A stretch of 64,000 bases of DNA. Source: Anaerolineales bacterium. Its GTDB lineage: Bacteria > Chloroflexota > Anaerolineae > Anaerolineales > Villigracilaceae. Shown here piece after piece: positions 1 through 8,240 of this stretch. A program made the position numbers and the translations under genes. The notes under the pieces were generated by a model. That model did not search any database. It saw only the letters and a list, made by a program, of their open reading frames with translations, and had not been told where the DNA came from. Within the stretch, counting starts at the first letter, position 1; every line of letters begins with the position of its first letter. The stretch lies in NCBI GenBank assembly GCA_020847435.1, contig JADLBX010000045.1, forward strand, positions 62,001 to 126,000. Reading direction: 5' to 3'.

Positions 1-1
1 C

Positions 2-1144
2 GGTTCCGCTACGGTTTTGGCGACCGCCACTACGGTGGCATTGTTACCGCAGATTGTTATCGGCCCGTTCGCCGGCGCGCTCGTGGACCGTTGGAGTCGC
101 CGCCTCATCATGATCGCAGCCGACTCGTCCATTGCGCTCGCCACGCTCCTCTTATTTTATCTCTTTGCGTCCGATCAAGTGCAGATCTGGCATATCTTTG
201 CGCTCATGGCGGTCCGTTCGTTGGGCGGCGCATTTCACGGTCCAGCCATGACCGCCTCCACATCCTTGATGGCGCCAGCCAAACACCTCGCCCGCATCGC
301 CGGCGCGAACCAGACGTTACAAGGTCTGCTCAGCATTTTCGCCCCTCCGCTCGGCGCGCTGCTCCTCGAATTGCTTTCAACGCAACACGTTCTGCTCATT
401 GATATTGGCACTGCGGCGCTTGCCATCCTGCCCTTGTTCTTCATTCCCATCCCACAGCCCGCGCGCAAGGCACAGCAAGCCAACGACGAAACCGAAAAGA
501 CCTCCTACCTGCGCGATCTGCGCGAAGGTTTTATTTACATAATCAAGTGGAAAGGCTTGTTAGGGTTGATCATACTCGCGATGCTTCTCAACTTCTTAAT
601 CGTCCCTGCCTCCTCCTTGCTTCCGCTGCTTATCTCAAAAATATTCAATGGCGGAGCCGCTGAACTCGGTTGGGCTGAATCCCTGCTCGGCATTGGCATG
701 ATCGCAGGCGGAATCCTGCTCAGCATTTGGGGTGGATTCAAACGCCGCATTATTACCACCCTCGTTGGCATCATCGGCATTGGGTTGGGAGTTGCCCTCG
801 CTGGTTTCATCCCCGCGAACAAGTTCCCATATTTGCTTGTTGTCACCTTTTTCCTCGGTTTTATGCAAGTATTCGCCAATGGTCCCCTGATGGCGATCAT
901 GCAAGCCACAGTGACCCCCGATAAGCAAGGACGCGTCTTCTCCCTGCTCTGGGCTGGCGCTACCGCAATGATGCCGCTCAGCCTGCTGATCGCCGGACCC
1001 CTCTCCGACGCCTTCGGTATCCGCTTCTGGTATATCTTCGGCGGCATAGCCTGTATCCTAATGACGATCATCGCCTTTTTCATCCCACCTATTATCCACA
1101 TCGAAGAGAATGTCAATCCAGCTCTTGCAACCGTGACGGAATAA
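2..1144 (+). CDS. MFS transporter, DHA3-type exporter, 5' partial
   Basis: The reading frame is open from base 2 to the stop at 1142-1144, so the true start lies before the window; a TTG at 17 falls in the middle of a helix and is not a convincing start. The protein has about ten hydrophobic segments and the MFS motif A form (GALVDRWSRR) near its visible N-terminus, typical of the drug/siderophore exporters of the DHA3 group. About 40 residues, roughly one membrane helix, are missing compared with the usual 410-430. It would be a proton-driven exporter in the cytoplasmic membrane; the substrate cannot be told. The next gene runs on the other strand. Confidence 0.85.
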   Translation, partial: GSATVLATATTVALLPQIVIGPFAGALVDRWSRRLIMIAADSSIALATLLLFYLFASDQVQIWHIFALMAVRSLGGAFHGPAMTASTSLMAPAKHLARIAGANQTLQGLLSIFAPPLGALLLELLSTQHVLLIDIGTAALAILPLFFIPIPQPARKAQQANDETEKTSYLRDLREGFIYIIKWKGLLGLIILAMLLNFLIVPASSLLPLLISKIFNGGAAELGWAESLLGIGMIAGGILLSIWGGFKRRIITTLVGIIGIGLGVALAGFIPANKFPYLLVVTFFLGFMQVFANGPLMAIMQATVTPDKQGRVFSLLWAGATAMMPLSLLIAGPLSDAFGIRFWYIFGGIACILMTIIAFFIPPIIHIEENVNPALATVTE

Positions 1145-1213
1145 AAAACATAAGTTCTTGTTTCGGTTCATAAGGCAGATCGATTTGCCTGGCAAATCGT
1201 GCCGCATGAACGC

Positions 1214-1248
1214 ATAAAAAAACAGAGTTACCTCACGGCAACTCTGTT
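1214..1248 (-). terminator. Rho-independent terminator of the cold-shock gene
   Basis: A perfect 9-bp stem (AACAGAGTT/AACTCTGTT, 1221-1229 with 1240-1248) is followed on the minus strand by a run of seven T residues at 1214-1220. It lies 23 bases after the cold-shock stop codon. Confidence 0.85.
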
Positions 1249-1271
1249 CGGTTCGCAAAACTTAATCAGTC

Positions 1272-1484
1272 TTACGAGACGGGCACCACGTTGGCGGCTT
1301 GCAGACCTTTGGGGCCATCCTCGACGGAAAACTCCACTTTCTGCTCGGCTTCCAACTTGCGGTAGCCATCGGACTGGATGGCGCTGAAATGCACGAACAC
1401 ATCCTCGCCGCCGTCACGGCCGATAAAGCCGTAGCCCTTGGTGGCGTTGAACCACTTGACCGTTCCAACATATCGTTCTGACAT
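1272..1484 (-). CDS. csp: Cold-shock protein, CspA family
   Basis: This 70-residue single cold-shock domain protein binds single-stranded RNA and acts as an RNA chaperone in the cytoplasm. The RNP1 motif KGYGFIGR (residues 16-23) and RNP2 motif DVFVHFSAI (28-36) are both intact, and the length is that of a standard Csp. The ATG at 1484 is preceded by a good AGGAGA ribosome site. It is monocistronic: it has its own promoter upstream and its own terminator downstream. The overlapping frame that could code 69 residues on the same strand is a shadow. Confidence 0.97.
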   Translation of the reverse strand: MSERYVGTVKWFNATKGYGFIGRDGGEDVFVHFSAIQSDGYRKLEAEQKVEFSVEDGPKGLQAANVVPVS

Positions 1485-1508
1485 CGTACAACATCTCCTG
1501 CTGAAAAA

Positions 1509-1538
1509 ATTTTATGCCCGCCGCCTCCACGCTTTCAA
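1509..1538 (-). promoter_or_regulatory. Probable promoter of the cold-shock gene
   Basis: On the minus strand TTGAAA (1533-1538) and TAAAAT (1509-1514) are separated by 18 bases, 25 bases ahead of the start codon. The A/T-rich stretch that follows would form a short leader with the AGGAGA site. Confidence 0.6.
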
Positions 1539-1566
1539 GGCAAGCCGGGCAACGAGCGCAAGATTA

Positions 1567-2241
1567 TCACGCCTGATTTTTCATGTCAAGACTCCGATTC
1601 ACCATCTTCCAAAAACTCGCCCAGCGCGAGACAAGATGGATCCACGGCGGCGATTGCCTCACCTGCGGGATGCCGCTGCGGATGACCGCCCGCATCTCCT
1701 CCGGACCTTCAAACTGGTCCAGCCTCAGCAGGCTTCGCCCCAACTCGAACGCCGCGTGCGCGTCCGAACCGACCGTGCCAGCGACGTTGTATTTCTCGGC
1801 AAAGTCTCGCGCCTCGCGATTAAAACGCGGAAGCCAGCACCGCGAGTTGAACACCTCGATCGCGTCCACAAGCGGCAAAATTTTAAGTAAATCGTCTTCA
1901 TTCCAGCCGCCCTCGCGGAAACGGTCAAACGGATGCGAGACGCTGATGAACGCGCCCTGATCCCTCAACCGCCGAATCGTCTCTTGCGGAGTCAGCTGCG
2001 CGGGAATCTCCTCGGTCACGTACGCGGCGAGGATTTCTCCCCGTGTAGTTAAAATCTCCTCCCCCACGATGACCAACTCCGGGTCCAGTTTCTGAGCCGC
2101 CCGCGCCCCCGCAATCGTGTTGTGATCGGTGACCACGACGCGGTCAATTCCCTTGCGGCGGCAAGCCTCCACCAAGTCGCGCGGGCGCGTCAGCGAATCC
2201 TTCGAGGCGCTGGTGTGGCAGTGAAATTCCACGCGTAACAT
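1567..2241 (-). CDS. PHP-domain metal-dependent phosphoesterase
   Basis: This 224-residue protein is a stand-alone PHP domain, the family of YciV/TrpH-like 3',5'-nucleotide phosphatases and histidinol-phosphatase-like enzymes. The metal-binding motifs are in order: HCH (residues 7-9), TDHN, SHPFD and GSDAH. The start is set at the ATG at 2241, placing the HxH motif immediately after the first strand as in relatives; an upstream ATG at 2274 would add 11 basic residues. It is divergent from the SPFH-like gene pair. The substrate is not predictable from sequence; a role in nucleotide or phosphate-ester turnover is family knowledge, not observed. Confidence 0.88.
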   Translation of the reverse strand: MLRVEFHCHTSASKDSLTRPRDLVEACRRKGIDRVVVTDHNTIAGARAAQKLDPELVIVGEEILTTRGEILAAYVTEEIPAQLTPQETIRRLRDQGAFISVSHPFDRFREGGWNEDDLLKILPLVDAIEVFNSRCWLPRFNREARDFAEKYNVAGTVGSDAHAAFELGRSLLRLDQFEGPEEMRAVIRSGIPQVRQSPPWIHLVSRWASFWKMVNRSLDMKNQA

Positions 2242-2287
2242 GGCGCGAATTTTACCGCGTTGGCTGTGGCGCATTGCGCGGTTTTGT

Positions 2288-2295
2288 TATAAAAT
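2288..2295 (+). promoter_or_regulatory. Probable -10 box of the SPFH pair
   Basis: TATAAAAT lies 8 bases before the ATG at 2304, in the 62-base divergent gap with the PHP gene. No clear -35 box or ribosome site is seen, so the transcript may start at or almost at the start codon. Confidence 0.45.
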
Positions 2296-2303
2296 TCGAT
2301 GAA

Positions 2304-3968
2304 ATGGGCGACACACCGTTTTACAGAAGACCGTGGTTCTACATCGTCGGATGGCTGGTTATCCTGCTGGTCGCCTATTTCTGGGACATCTTCAGCCTCG
2401 GGGGAATTCGCATCAACGAAGTCAGGATTTTCTTAGACCTCTTCTGCGCCTTTCCGTTCCTGCTCGTCGTATGGATGGCATTTTTCTCGCAATTCATCCT
2501 GCCCGTCCGCACCTTCTCCGATCGCCAGAAAATTTTCAACCGGCTGATCGCGCGCCTGTTCGGCAGCCGCGGACCGGCGATTTTCATCAAGAACGGCATC
2601 GAAGAAAAAGAACTGGGCGAGGAGCGAAGAAAAGGACCGGGCGTCCTCTGGCTCGATTCTGCCAGCGCGGCAGTGACGCGCACCGCCACCAAGATCAAGC
2701 AGACGCTGGGACCCGGCGTGCACTTCATCGAGGCAAAAGAAACCATCGCCGGCACCGTGGATCTGCACATCCAGACGCACACCGTCGGACCGACCCGCGA
2801 AGGCGAAAAACCCTTTGCCGAGAAAAAAGACGACCAACCGCAAGAGGCATACGATCAGATCCAAGACCGCCGCAAACAGGTTAACGCATTGACGCGCGAC
2901 GGCATCGAGGTGGTCCCGACCATCACCGTGGTTTTCCGCGTGGACACCGGTTTCCCAAAAGACGGAAAGCCGGGTTCGCGGTTCGGTTATCGCACCGGGG
3001 TCGCCGCCAAGGATAAGCGGGACGAGAAAGCCGATCAGACGGCGATCCGTAACGCGATCATCGGCGAGGGCATCAATCCCTACTACAAGCCCGAAAACCC
3101 GCGCTACCGCATGGCATGGAACCAACTCCCCGCCGCGCTCGCGGTGGACGTTTGGCGCGAATATGCTTCGAAATTCAAACTCGAAGAGTTTTTCACCTCG
3201 GATCAGGATTTCCCAACGCCTCCGCCCCCGCCCATCGAGCCTGCCGAGGAAGAAATTGACCCGCTCACCGAGGCAATCCTAGTCGGACCCAGCCGGGCTG
3301 TTTTTCAAACGGCGCTCGCCAAAATCCTGCGTGAGGTAAACAAAATCATGGCGCGCAGTACGGCAAAACTGGAGAAAAAACCGTCAACGCCTGCGGCAGA
3401 TTCTCGGCCGTACACGCCGCCTCCCCCGCCCGCCAAAATCAAAACAGAAATGAAAACCGCGTTCGAGGTCATCAACGCCATGGTCGCCGCCCGCCTGACC
3501 CAGCAGTTCGTGGACGCTCTCGACGAACTCGGAAAAAGACCCGAGCATCAATCCCCGCCCCCGGTCTTCAGCCGTGAGTTTCAACTATTGACCGACCGCG
3601 GACTCAAAGTCCTTAGTGTGAGTATTGATAACCCGAGGCTAAACCCAGCGGTTGACGATGAGATCATCGGCAAATGGGAAGCGAATTGGCTCAAGCACGC
3701 CAAGGGCGAAAAAGATCAAGTCCAGCAGCGGAGGAACGTCAAAGAAACGGCAAGCGAAGACCAAGCAATAAGACAGTATGCCGAAACGTTAAGTAAAGCA
3801 CTTGTTATCGCCAACCCACAACGTGGCGAGATAAAAGAAGCGCTGAAAATGCTGATTCAACGCACACGCGGGATCATTTACAGCAAAGCCCAACTCCGCA
3901 AGGAGATGAGCGCCGAACTGCACGATTCGGAGGACATTCTCCGCTGGATCGAAGGGAACGGACCATGA
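2304..3968 (+). CDS. Membrane-anchored SPFH/band-7-like protein, first of a pair
   Basis: This 554-residue protein begins with two hydrophobic helices (about residues 10-30 and 42-66). An SPFH-like region follows at about 115-230: a GPGVHFI segment, a beta-rich stretch, and then LTRDGIEVVPTITVVFRVD, which matches the 'xTxDGxxVxVxxxVxYRV' core of prohibitin/stomatin-like domains. Two proline runs (TPPPPPIEP near 300 and YTPPPPPAK near 370) break the middle, and the C-terminus is charged and helical. The ATG at 2304 is used because the -10 box lies just before it. Its last four bases overlap the next gene (ATGA), so the two are co-translated. A scaffold role in membrane microdomains is family inference only. 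Confidence 0.6.
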   Translation: MGDTPFYRRPWFYIVGWLVILLVAYFWDIFSLGGIRINEVRIFLDLFCAFPFLLVVWMAFFSQFILPVRTFSDRQKIFNRLIARLFGSRGPAIFIKNGIEEKELGEERRKGPGVLWLDSASAAVTRTATKIKQTLGPGVHFIEAKETIAGTVDLHIQTHTVGPTREGEKPFAEKKDDQPQEAYDQIQDRRKQVNALTRDGIEVVPTITVVFRVDTGFPKDGKPGSRFGYRTGVAAKDKRDEKADQTAIRNAIIGEGINPYYKPENPRYRMAWNQLPAALAVDVWREYASKFKLEEFFTSDQDFPTPPPPPIEPAEEEIDPLTEAILVGPSRAVFQTALAKILREVNKIMARSTAKLEKKPSTPAADSRPYTPPPPPAKIKTEMKTAFEVINAMVAARLTQQFVDALDELGKRPEHQSPPPVFSREFQLLTDRGLKVLSVSIDNPRLNPAVDDEIIGKWEANWLKHAKGEKDQVQQRRNVKETASEDQAIRQYAETLSKALVIANPQRGEIKEALKMLIQRTRGIIYSKAQLRKEMSAELHDSEDILRWIEGNGP

Positions 3969-5905
3969 GCGTTCCGACCCGCCCTGAATCCGCCCTGCGC
4001 AAGGAATGGCGCCTCTTCCGCGAGGGCTCCACGCGTCTTTGGAACGCGTACCTGAACGCGATGTTCGACCTCTCGCCAAAAGCCTCAAACGGACGGTTCT
4101 GGGCGTTCGTGGTCATCTTCTTTTTTACCGGCTTTCTGCTTAGTCTGATCAACTATCCATTGACGCTGTGGCTCACACGCTTGCAGGATATTTTCCTTTA
4201 CTTCTTCAACGCCGCGTACCGGGCAAGTTACACGGCGGGTAATCCGCTTTCCAATCTGGCATTATTTGCCTTGCAAGTTTTCCTCGACCCAAGGAACTTG
4301 CGCTTTCTCCCCTTACTGCTGGCGCCGTATTTCATCTCCCTGCAATCGGCGGCGATCTATCTGGCGGATATTTTCAATTTCGACGAAGTAGGCATCGCCC
4401 GCAAACATATTCTGGAAGTTGCGCTTGGCGGGAGCGATGAAACCCTCCACATCGCAAAGGGCGAAATTGCCGATGATCATAAAAAATCTGCCAATTATTT
4501 GATCGGCGGACCCGGCAAGGTGCTGGTGGAATTGGACTCGGCGGCTGTGTTCGAAAAGCCCGACGGCACGCCGCGCGTCATCGGCCCCACCGGTAAAGAA
4601 CCGGGCGGCAAAGCGACCATCGAAGGCTTCGAGCGATTCCGCGAGGCGATTGACCTGCGCGATCACTTCGTTGAAGTGCGAAACGGAGGCGGCGAACGCG
4701 CGGACAACGCGCCGTCCATCTCCAGCCGCAGTAAAGACGGAGTGCCAATTTCCGCAACCGACGTGCGCTTCATGTATAGCGTTGAACGAGGCGATACCAA
4801 GCCCACCGGCAAAGACGGATCTCCGCCAGCCGACCTGCCCTACCCATTCACCAAGCAAGCAGTCGAAAACATCGTCTACCACGCGGCTTCAACCGTAACT
4901 CCGGATCAGAAAGACCCATCTGCTTATGCTTTTTCTCTGGTAGTGAAGGAAAGCATGCTGACAGTTGTCCGGAGCGAACTCGTTAAATTCATCAACCAGA
5001 ACGAGTTGAACAAATATTTTGCCAGCATCGGTCAACCCGAGGTAGACCGTGTCGCACAACGCGAAAACCTATTGAGTGATGAAGTGCAGAAGCTGCTTCC
5101 GTTGGGCATGACGCCGCCAGAAAAGAAAGAGCCGCCGAAGAAGCCGGCGTTCGTTCCGCGCCCTCAGATCAAAACCGACCTGTTCAGCGAATTTGCGGAT
5201 AGTTTCAACAAGCATGCCAACGAACGCGGCGTCAGGTTACATTGGATCGGAATCGGCACATGGAAAAGCCCGGTCGAAAAAGTGTTCGGAAAGCACATCG
5301 AGGCATGGAAGCTCAACCGCGAAAATGTCAACATGGACAGCAATGAGTCGTACAAGAAAGCCGGGACCGAAACGAACCTCCAAAAGATAGGCGATCTCAT
5401 CCGGGACATTCCGCTCGGGTCCTTCGAGCAAGCCAAAGCCGAACACGCGAGCGTCACCGCCGTGATGCGCACCATGCTTGTGGATTATAAAAAGCAACTT
5501 ACCCAAGCCAGAGACCTCTGGAGCGCAAAAGGCGAAATGGTCCCAGTAGATGTGGAAGATGCAATTGCCATCATCCGCAGGGTTTTAGGTTTCGTTACGC
5601 CCGGAACTGACAACCCAACGTTCGGCGGCTCCTTGCCTCCAGACAACGCTCCCGATTCAGACGCCACCCCGCCAGATGCCCCGCCCGATTCCGATACCCC
5701 TCAAACGGATGATTCCTCCGACCCTCAAAAAGGCGGCGGTCCCGATATGCCCGGCTTCACCTATGCTGATTTAATTGACATGGTCAACGGAGACGGCGCC
5801 ATGGCGAACCAGCTGATCGAGCGCGAAAGAGATCAATTCCCGAACGAATCGCAAGAAAGCCTGATCGCTCGGGCGATTGACCGACTACTTCAAAACAGGA
5901 GATAA
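3965..5905 (+). CDS. Membrane-anchored SPFH/band-7-like protein, second of a pair
   Basis: This 646-residue protein has three or so hydrophobic segments between residues 40 and 145, then an SPFH-like region: GGPGKVLVELDSAAVF, a stretch ending in RDHFVEV, then SKDGVPISATDVRFMYSVE, the band-7 core. A long charged helical part follows, with the ERGVRLHWIGIG segment that in SPFH proteins closes the domain. Residues about 555-595 are an Asp/Pro/Thr-rich spacer, before a helical tail ending in Gln/Arg residues. It overlaps the upstream gene by 4 bases and shares its architecture, so the two probably form a hetero-oligomer. psuG follows after 9 bases and may be co-transcribed. Function is unknown. 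Confidence 0.6.
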   Translation: MSVPTRPESALRKEWRLFREGSTRLWNAYLNAMFDLSPKASNGRFWAFVVIFFFTGFLLSLINYPLTLWLTRLQDIFLYFFNAAYRASYTAGNPLSNLALFALQVFLDPRNLRFLPLLLAPYFISLQSAAIYLADIFNFDEVGIARKHILEVALGGSDETLHIAKGEIADDHKKSANYLIGGPGKVLVELDSAAVFEKPDGTPRVIGPTGKEPGGKATIEGFERFREAIDLRDHFVEVRNGGGERADNAPSISSRSKDGVPISATDVRFMYSVERGDTKPTGKDGSPPADLPYPFTKQAVENIVYHAASTVTPDQKDPSAYAFSLVVKESMLTVVRSELVKFINQNELNKYFASIGQPEVDRVAQRENLLSDEVQKLLPLGMTPPEKKEPPKKPAFVPRPQIKTDLFSEFADSFNKHANERGVRLHWIGIGTWKSPVEKVFGKHIEAWKLNRENVNMDSNESYKKAGTETNLQKIGDLIRDIPLGSFEQAKAEHASVTAVMRTMLVDYKKQLTQARDLWSAKGEMVPVDVEDAIAIIRRVLGFVTPGTDNPTFGGSLPPDNAPDSDATPPDAPPDSDTPQTDDSSDPQKGGGPDMPGFTYADLIDMVNGDGAMANQLIERERDQFPNESQESLIARAIDRLLQNRR

Positions 5906-5914
5906 ATTTTCAAC

Positions 5915-6835
5915 ATGGAAGACCTCTACAAATCCTCCGATGTCAAACGCGCGATGCGGGCGAATCTGCCGCTCGTCGCGCTCGAATCGACCGTGATCAC
6001 GCACGGCTTGCCGCGCCCGCAAAATTTGCAGTTGGCGCGGGATATGGAGCGCGCGGTGCGCGAGGAAGGCGCAACGCCGGCGACCATCGCGTTTTTAGAC
6101 GGCGAATTGCACATCGGCTTGAACGAGAACGAACTCGAACGCCTTTCCAACGAGAAGGAGCCGTACAAAGTCGGTCCGCGCGATTTTGCGACGGTGATCG
6201 TGGAGGAGGCGTGCGGCGGGACCACCGTCGCGGGGACGATGCTCGCTTGCAAACACGCGGGCATCAAAGTTTTTGCCACCGGTGGAATCGGCGGCGTGCA
6301 CCGCGAATCGTCGTTCGACATTTCGGCTGACTTGCAAGCGTTGGCGACCATGCCCATGATCGTTGTCTGCGCGGGAGCAAAAGCGATTCTGGATCTGCCC
6401 GCGACTCTCGAATATCTCGAAACCATGGGCGTGCCGGTCGTCGGCTACAAAACCGACGATTTCCCCGCCTTCTACTCGCGCGAAAGCGGATTGGAGGTGA
6501 GCGTGAAAATCGAATCACCGGAAGATATCGTCGAGTTTGCGCGCGCACACTGGGGCACGGGTTTGCAGAGCGCGGTCTTGGTGACGAATCCGCTCCCCGC
6601 GGGCGAGGCAATCGCCAAGTCCGAGATGGAACCGTTGATCGAAAAGGCATCAAAAGAGGCGCAGGAAAAAGGCATCCACGGCAAAGAGGTCACGCCGTTC
6701 CTCCTCCAGCGCATCAACGAATTGACGAAGGGAAAATCCATGCGCGCCAATCTGGCGTTGCTGTTGAACAACGCGCGGCTGGCGGCGCACATCGCGCGGG
6801 AATGGCGCACAAGCGAGCGGCGAAAAGCGGCGTAA
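5915..6835 (+). CDS. psuG: Pseudouridine-5'-phosphate glycosidase
   Basis: This 306-residue enzyme reversibly splits pseudouridine 5'-phosphate into uracil and ribose 5-phosphate, the second step of pseudouridine salvage. Family motifs are plain: LESTVITHGLPRPQN near the N-terminus, the FLDGELHIGL segment, GGTTVAGTM, FATGGIGGVHR and the YKTDDFPAFY region. Length matches the family (about 300-312). The partner kinase PsuK is not next to it in this window. It follows the SPFH pair by 9 bases with no visible terminator, so it may ride on the same transcript. It is GC-rich like the core genes. Confidence 0.95.
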   Translation: MEDLYKSSDVKRAMRANLPLVALESTVITHGLPRPQNLQLARDMERAVREEGATPATIAFLDGELHIGLNENELERLSNEKEPYKVGPRDFATVIVEEACGGTTVAGTMLACKHAGIKVFATGGIGGVHRESSFDISADLQALATMPMIVVCAGAKAILDLPATLEYLETMGVPVVGYKTDDFPAFYSRESGLEVSVKIESPEDIVEFARAHWGTGLQSAVLVTNPLPAGEAIAKSEMEPLIEKASKEAQEKGIHGKEVTPFLLQRINELTKGKSMRANLALLLNNARLAAHIAREWRTSERRKAA

Positions 6836-6871
6836 TGCTAGGCGGGAAGCGCCGCGCTTCCTCAATCGTTG

Positions 6872-6899
6872 TTGCGCCAGTGTTGCCGATGAATATAAT
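6872..6899 (+). promoter_or_regulatory. Probable promoter of the PaiB-like gene
   Basis: TTGCGC (6872-6877) and a perfect TATAAT (6894-6899) are spaced 16 bases apart, 37 bases ahead of the ATG at 6937. An AAAGGAG ribosome site lies between. Confidence 0.65.
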
Positions 6900-6936
6900 G
6901 GGGTGAATGATATACTCCTTGCGCTAAAGGAGCATT

Positions 6937-7554
6937 ATGCACACGCCAAAGTTATATCGCGCGGACGAGCGCGCAAAGATTATTGAATTTCTTCGGAAGA
7001 ATGAGTTTGCGATTCTTGCAACCTACGATGGCGAGAAGCCAACCGCAAGTCACTTGTTGGTGGAGGTGGTCGAGGCGGGAGAGAGACTTCTGATCTACAG
7101 CCACATGTCGCGGGCGAACCCGCAATGGAAACTGTTCGAGACGAACGCGGAAGTCTTGGTCATCTTTCATGGACCGCACACGTACATTTCGCCGACGTGG
7201 TACAACCATGTCAACGTGCCGACCTGGAATTATCAGGCAGTGCATGTCTATGGCAAGGCGCGGATCGTCGAAGGTTACGCTGAGGTGTACCCGATCCTCG
7301 ACCGATTGGTTGACCGTCACGAAGCCGCGAGCCATTACAAGTTGGGAAGCCTGCCGCAGGATTTCGTGACGAAGGAGATCAACGGCGTGGTCGCGTTCCA
7401 GATCGAGGCGGCGCGGATCGAAGCAAATTACAAATTGAGCCAGAACCGAGACGACGAGGATTATCGGAACATCGTTGCTCAACTCGACATGCGCGCAGAT
7501 GATATGTCGCATGAGGTAGCGGAGGCGATGAGGCGAAATCGCCCTCTCCCATAG
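6937..7554 (+). CDS. PaiB-family FMN-binding protein
   Basis: The 205-residue protein belongs to the PaiB/FMN-binding split-barrel family, which holds flavin and is described in Bacillus as a negative regulator of sporulation and protease genes. Visible family features are FAILATYDGEKPTASHL at the N-terminal strand pair, SHMSRANPQW, the HTYISPTWY segment and VPTWNYQAVHVYG. Length is normal. It has its own promoter and an AAAGGAG site before the ATG. The C-terminal residues and stop codon lie in a hairpin-forming repeat. Whether it regulates transcription or is a redox enzyme is open; no PaiA acetyltransferase is nearby. Confidence 0.92.
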   Translation: MHTPKLYRADERAKIIEFLRKNEFAILATYDGEKPTASHLLVEVVEAGERLLIYSHMSRANPQWKLFETNAEVLVIFHGPHTYISPTWYNHVNVPTWNYQAVHVYGKARIVEGYAEVYPILDRLVDRHEAASHYKLGSLPQDFVTKEINGVVAFQIEAARIEANYKLSQNRDDEDYRNIVAQLDMRADDMSHEVAEAMRRNRPLP

Positions 7555-7561
7555 GGAGAGG
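7523..7561. repeat. Double hairpin overlapping the PaiB stop codon
   Basis: A GGCGAT...ATCGCC inverted repeat (7523-7542) is followed by CCTCTCCC/GGGAGAGG (7543-7550 with 7554-7561, 3-base loop). The stop codon at 7552-7554 lies within it, so the repeat supplies the last codons of the gene. There is no T run, so it is not a typical terminator. Confidence 0.6.
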
Positions 7562-7581
7562 GGAATCGCAACTTCTTGTGG

Positions 7582-7587
7582 TAAAAT
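7582..7587 (+). promoter_or_regulatory. Probable -10 box of the repeat-protein gene
   Basis: GTAAAATCTCGCCCGCT leads straight into the ATG at 7598, giving a TAAAAT box 10 bases from the start codon and no ribosome site. The same TCTCGCC or TTGCCC run follows the -10 boxes of tRNA-Pro and fabG. Confidence 0.5.
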
Positions 7588-7597
7588 CTCGCCCGCT

Positions 7598-8119
7598 ATG
7601 GTTGAGCCGGAAGAACTGCCCGAATTCGAATCGCCGCAGGTGACGAACATCTCGCACGCAGATGTGCAGTCCGTTCAAGCGGAATGGGTGCAGATGCACC
7701 AAGCCGACGCCGAAACGATCGCGGCGGACGAGGTGGATTTACATCAGAGCGCGGCGGCGAACGTGAAGGCGACCTTGGTGAATGCCCGCCAATCAGCGCT
7801 GGCGACCGTCCACGCGGATCATGTGTCGGTGGAGGCGGGAGCGGTGGGTTTCGTTCAGGCAGAGAGTAGCTCGACCAACGGCTATACAGCCGTCATTGCG
7901 GCAGGCAGCGCAGACGTCCACAATAGCGCGGTCGGTTATCTGGTCGGGCGCGATGTCCACGCTGAAAATGTCCGCACGGTACTCCTGTTGGCAAAGAACG
8001 TGGAAGGCAACGTCACAACCACGCTCGATACGCGCGGCGCGCTGATCGCAGGCTTGGTCGGCGGGTTGTTCGGCGGTTTGATGTTGTTGCTGGGCCGCTT
8101 TTTATTGCGGCGTAATTAG
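7598..8119 (+). CDS. Repeat-rich protein with C-terminal membrane anchor
   Basis: I do not recognise a family for this 173-residue protein. Residues about 13-140 are a run of short, irregular repeats in which V-x-A/V-x-x-V/A alternates with small residues, Gln, His and Asp, without charged helices: the pattern expected of a short beta-solenoid, somewhat like bactofilins or adhesin heads. Residues about 147-168 are a single Gly/Leu-rich membrane helix followed by LLRRN, a positive-inside stop. No signal peptide is present, so it is probably tail-anchored and faces the cytoplasm. The start codon has no ribosome site and follows a -10 box by 10 bases. It stands alone. Confidence 0.7.
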   Translation: MVEPEELPEFESPQVTNISHADVQSVQAEWVQMHQADAETIAADEVDLHQSAAANVKATLVNARQSALATVHADHVSVEAGAVGFVQAESSSTNGYTAVIAAGSADVHNSAVGYLVGRDVHAENVRTVLLLAKNVEGNVTTTLDTRGALIAGLVGGLFGGLMLLLGRFLLRRN

Positions 8120-8122
8120 AAT

Positions 8123-8172
8123 GTAGCAGCGACTTGTGTCGCTTTCATTTTGACGACTGAAGTCGTCACTAC
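8123..8172. repeat. Dispersed double-hairpin repeat
   Basis: GTAG ... CTAC borders enclose two inverted repeats: AGCGAC/GTCGCT (8128-8133 with 8138-8143) and GACGACT/AGTCGTC (8152-8158 with 8161-8167). It lies in the gap before L25. The layout resembles mobile REP/MITE-like intergenic elements; no neighbouring transposase is seen. Confidence 0.55.
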
Positions 8173-8240
8173 AGAAATTCATTTCATAGAGCGAAGGTAA
8201 CCTCGCGAAGCGCGGGGTGAGAGGCGCTCAAGGAGTAACG

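Noticed and set aside
2433..3125. Minus-strand frame of 230 codons inside the first SPFH-like gene
   Set aside because: No recognisable motifs; it follows codon-position bias of the real gene on the other strand.
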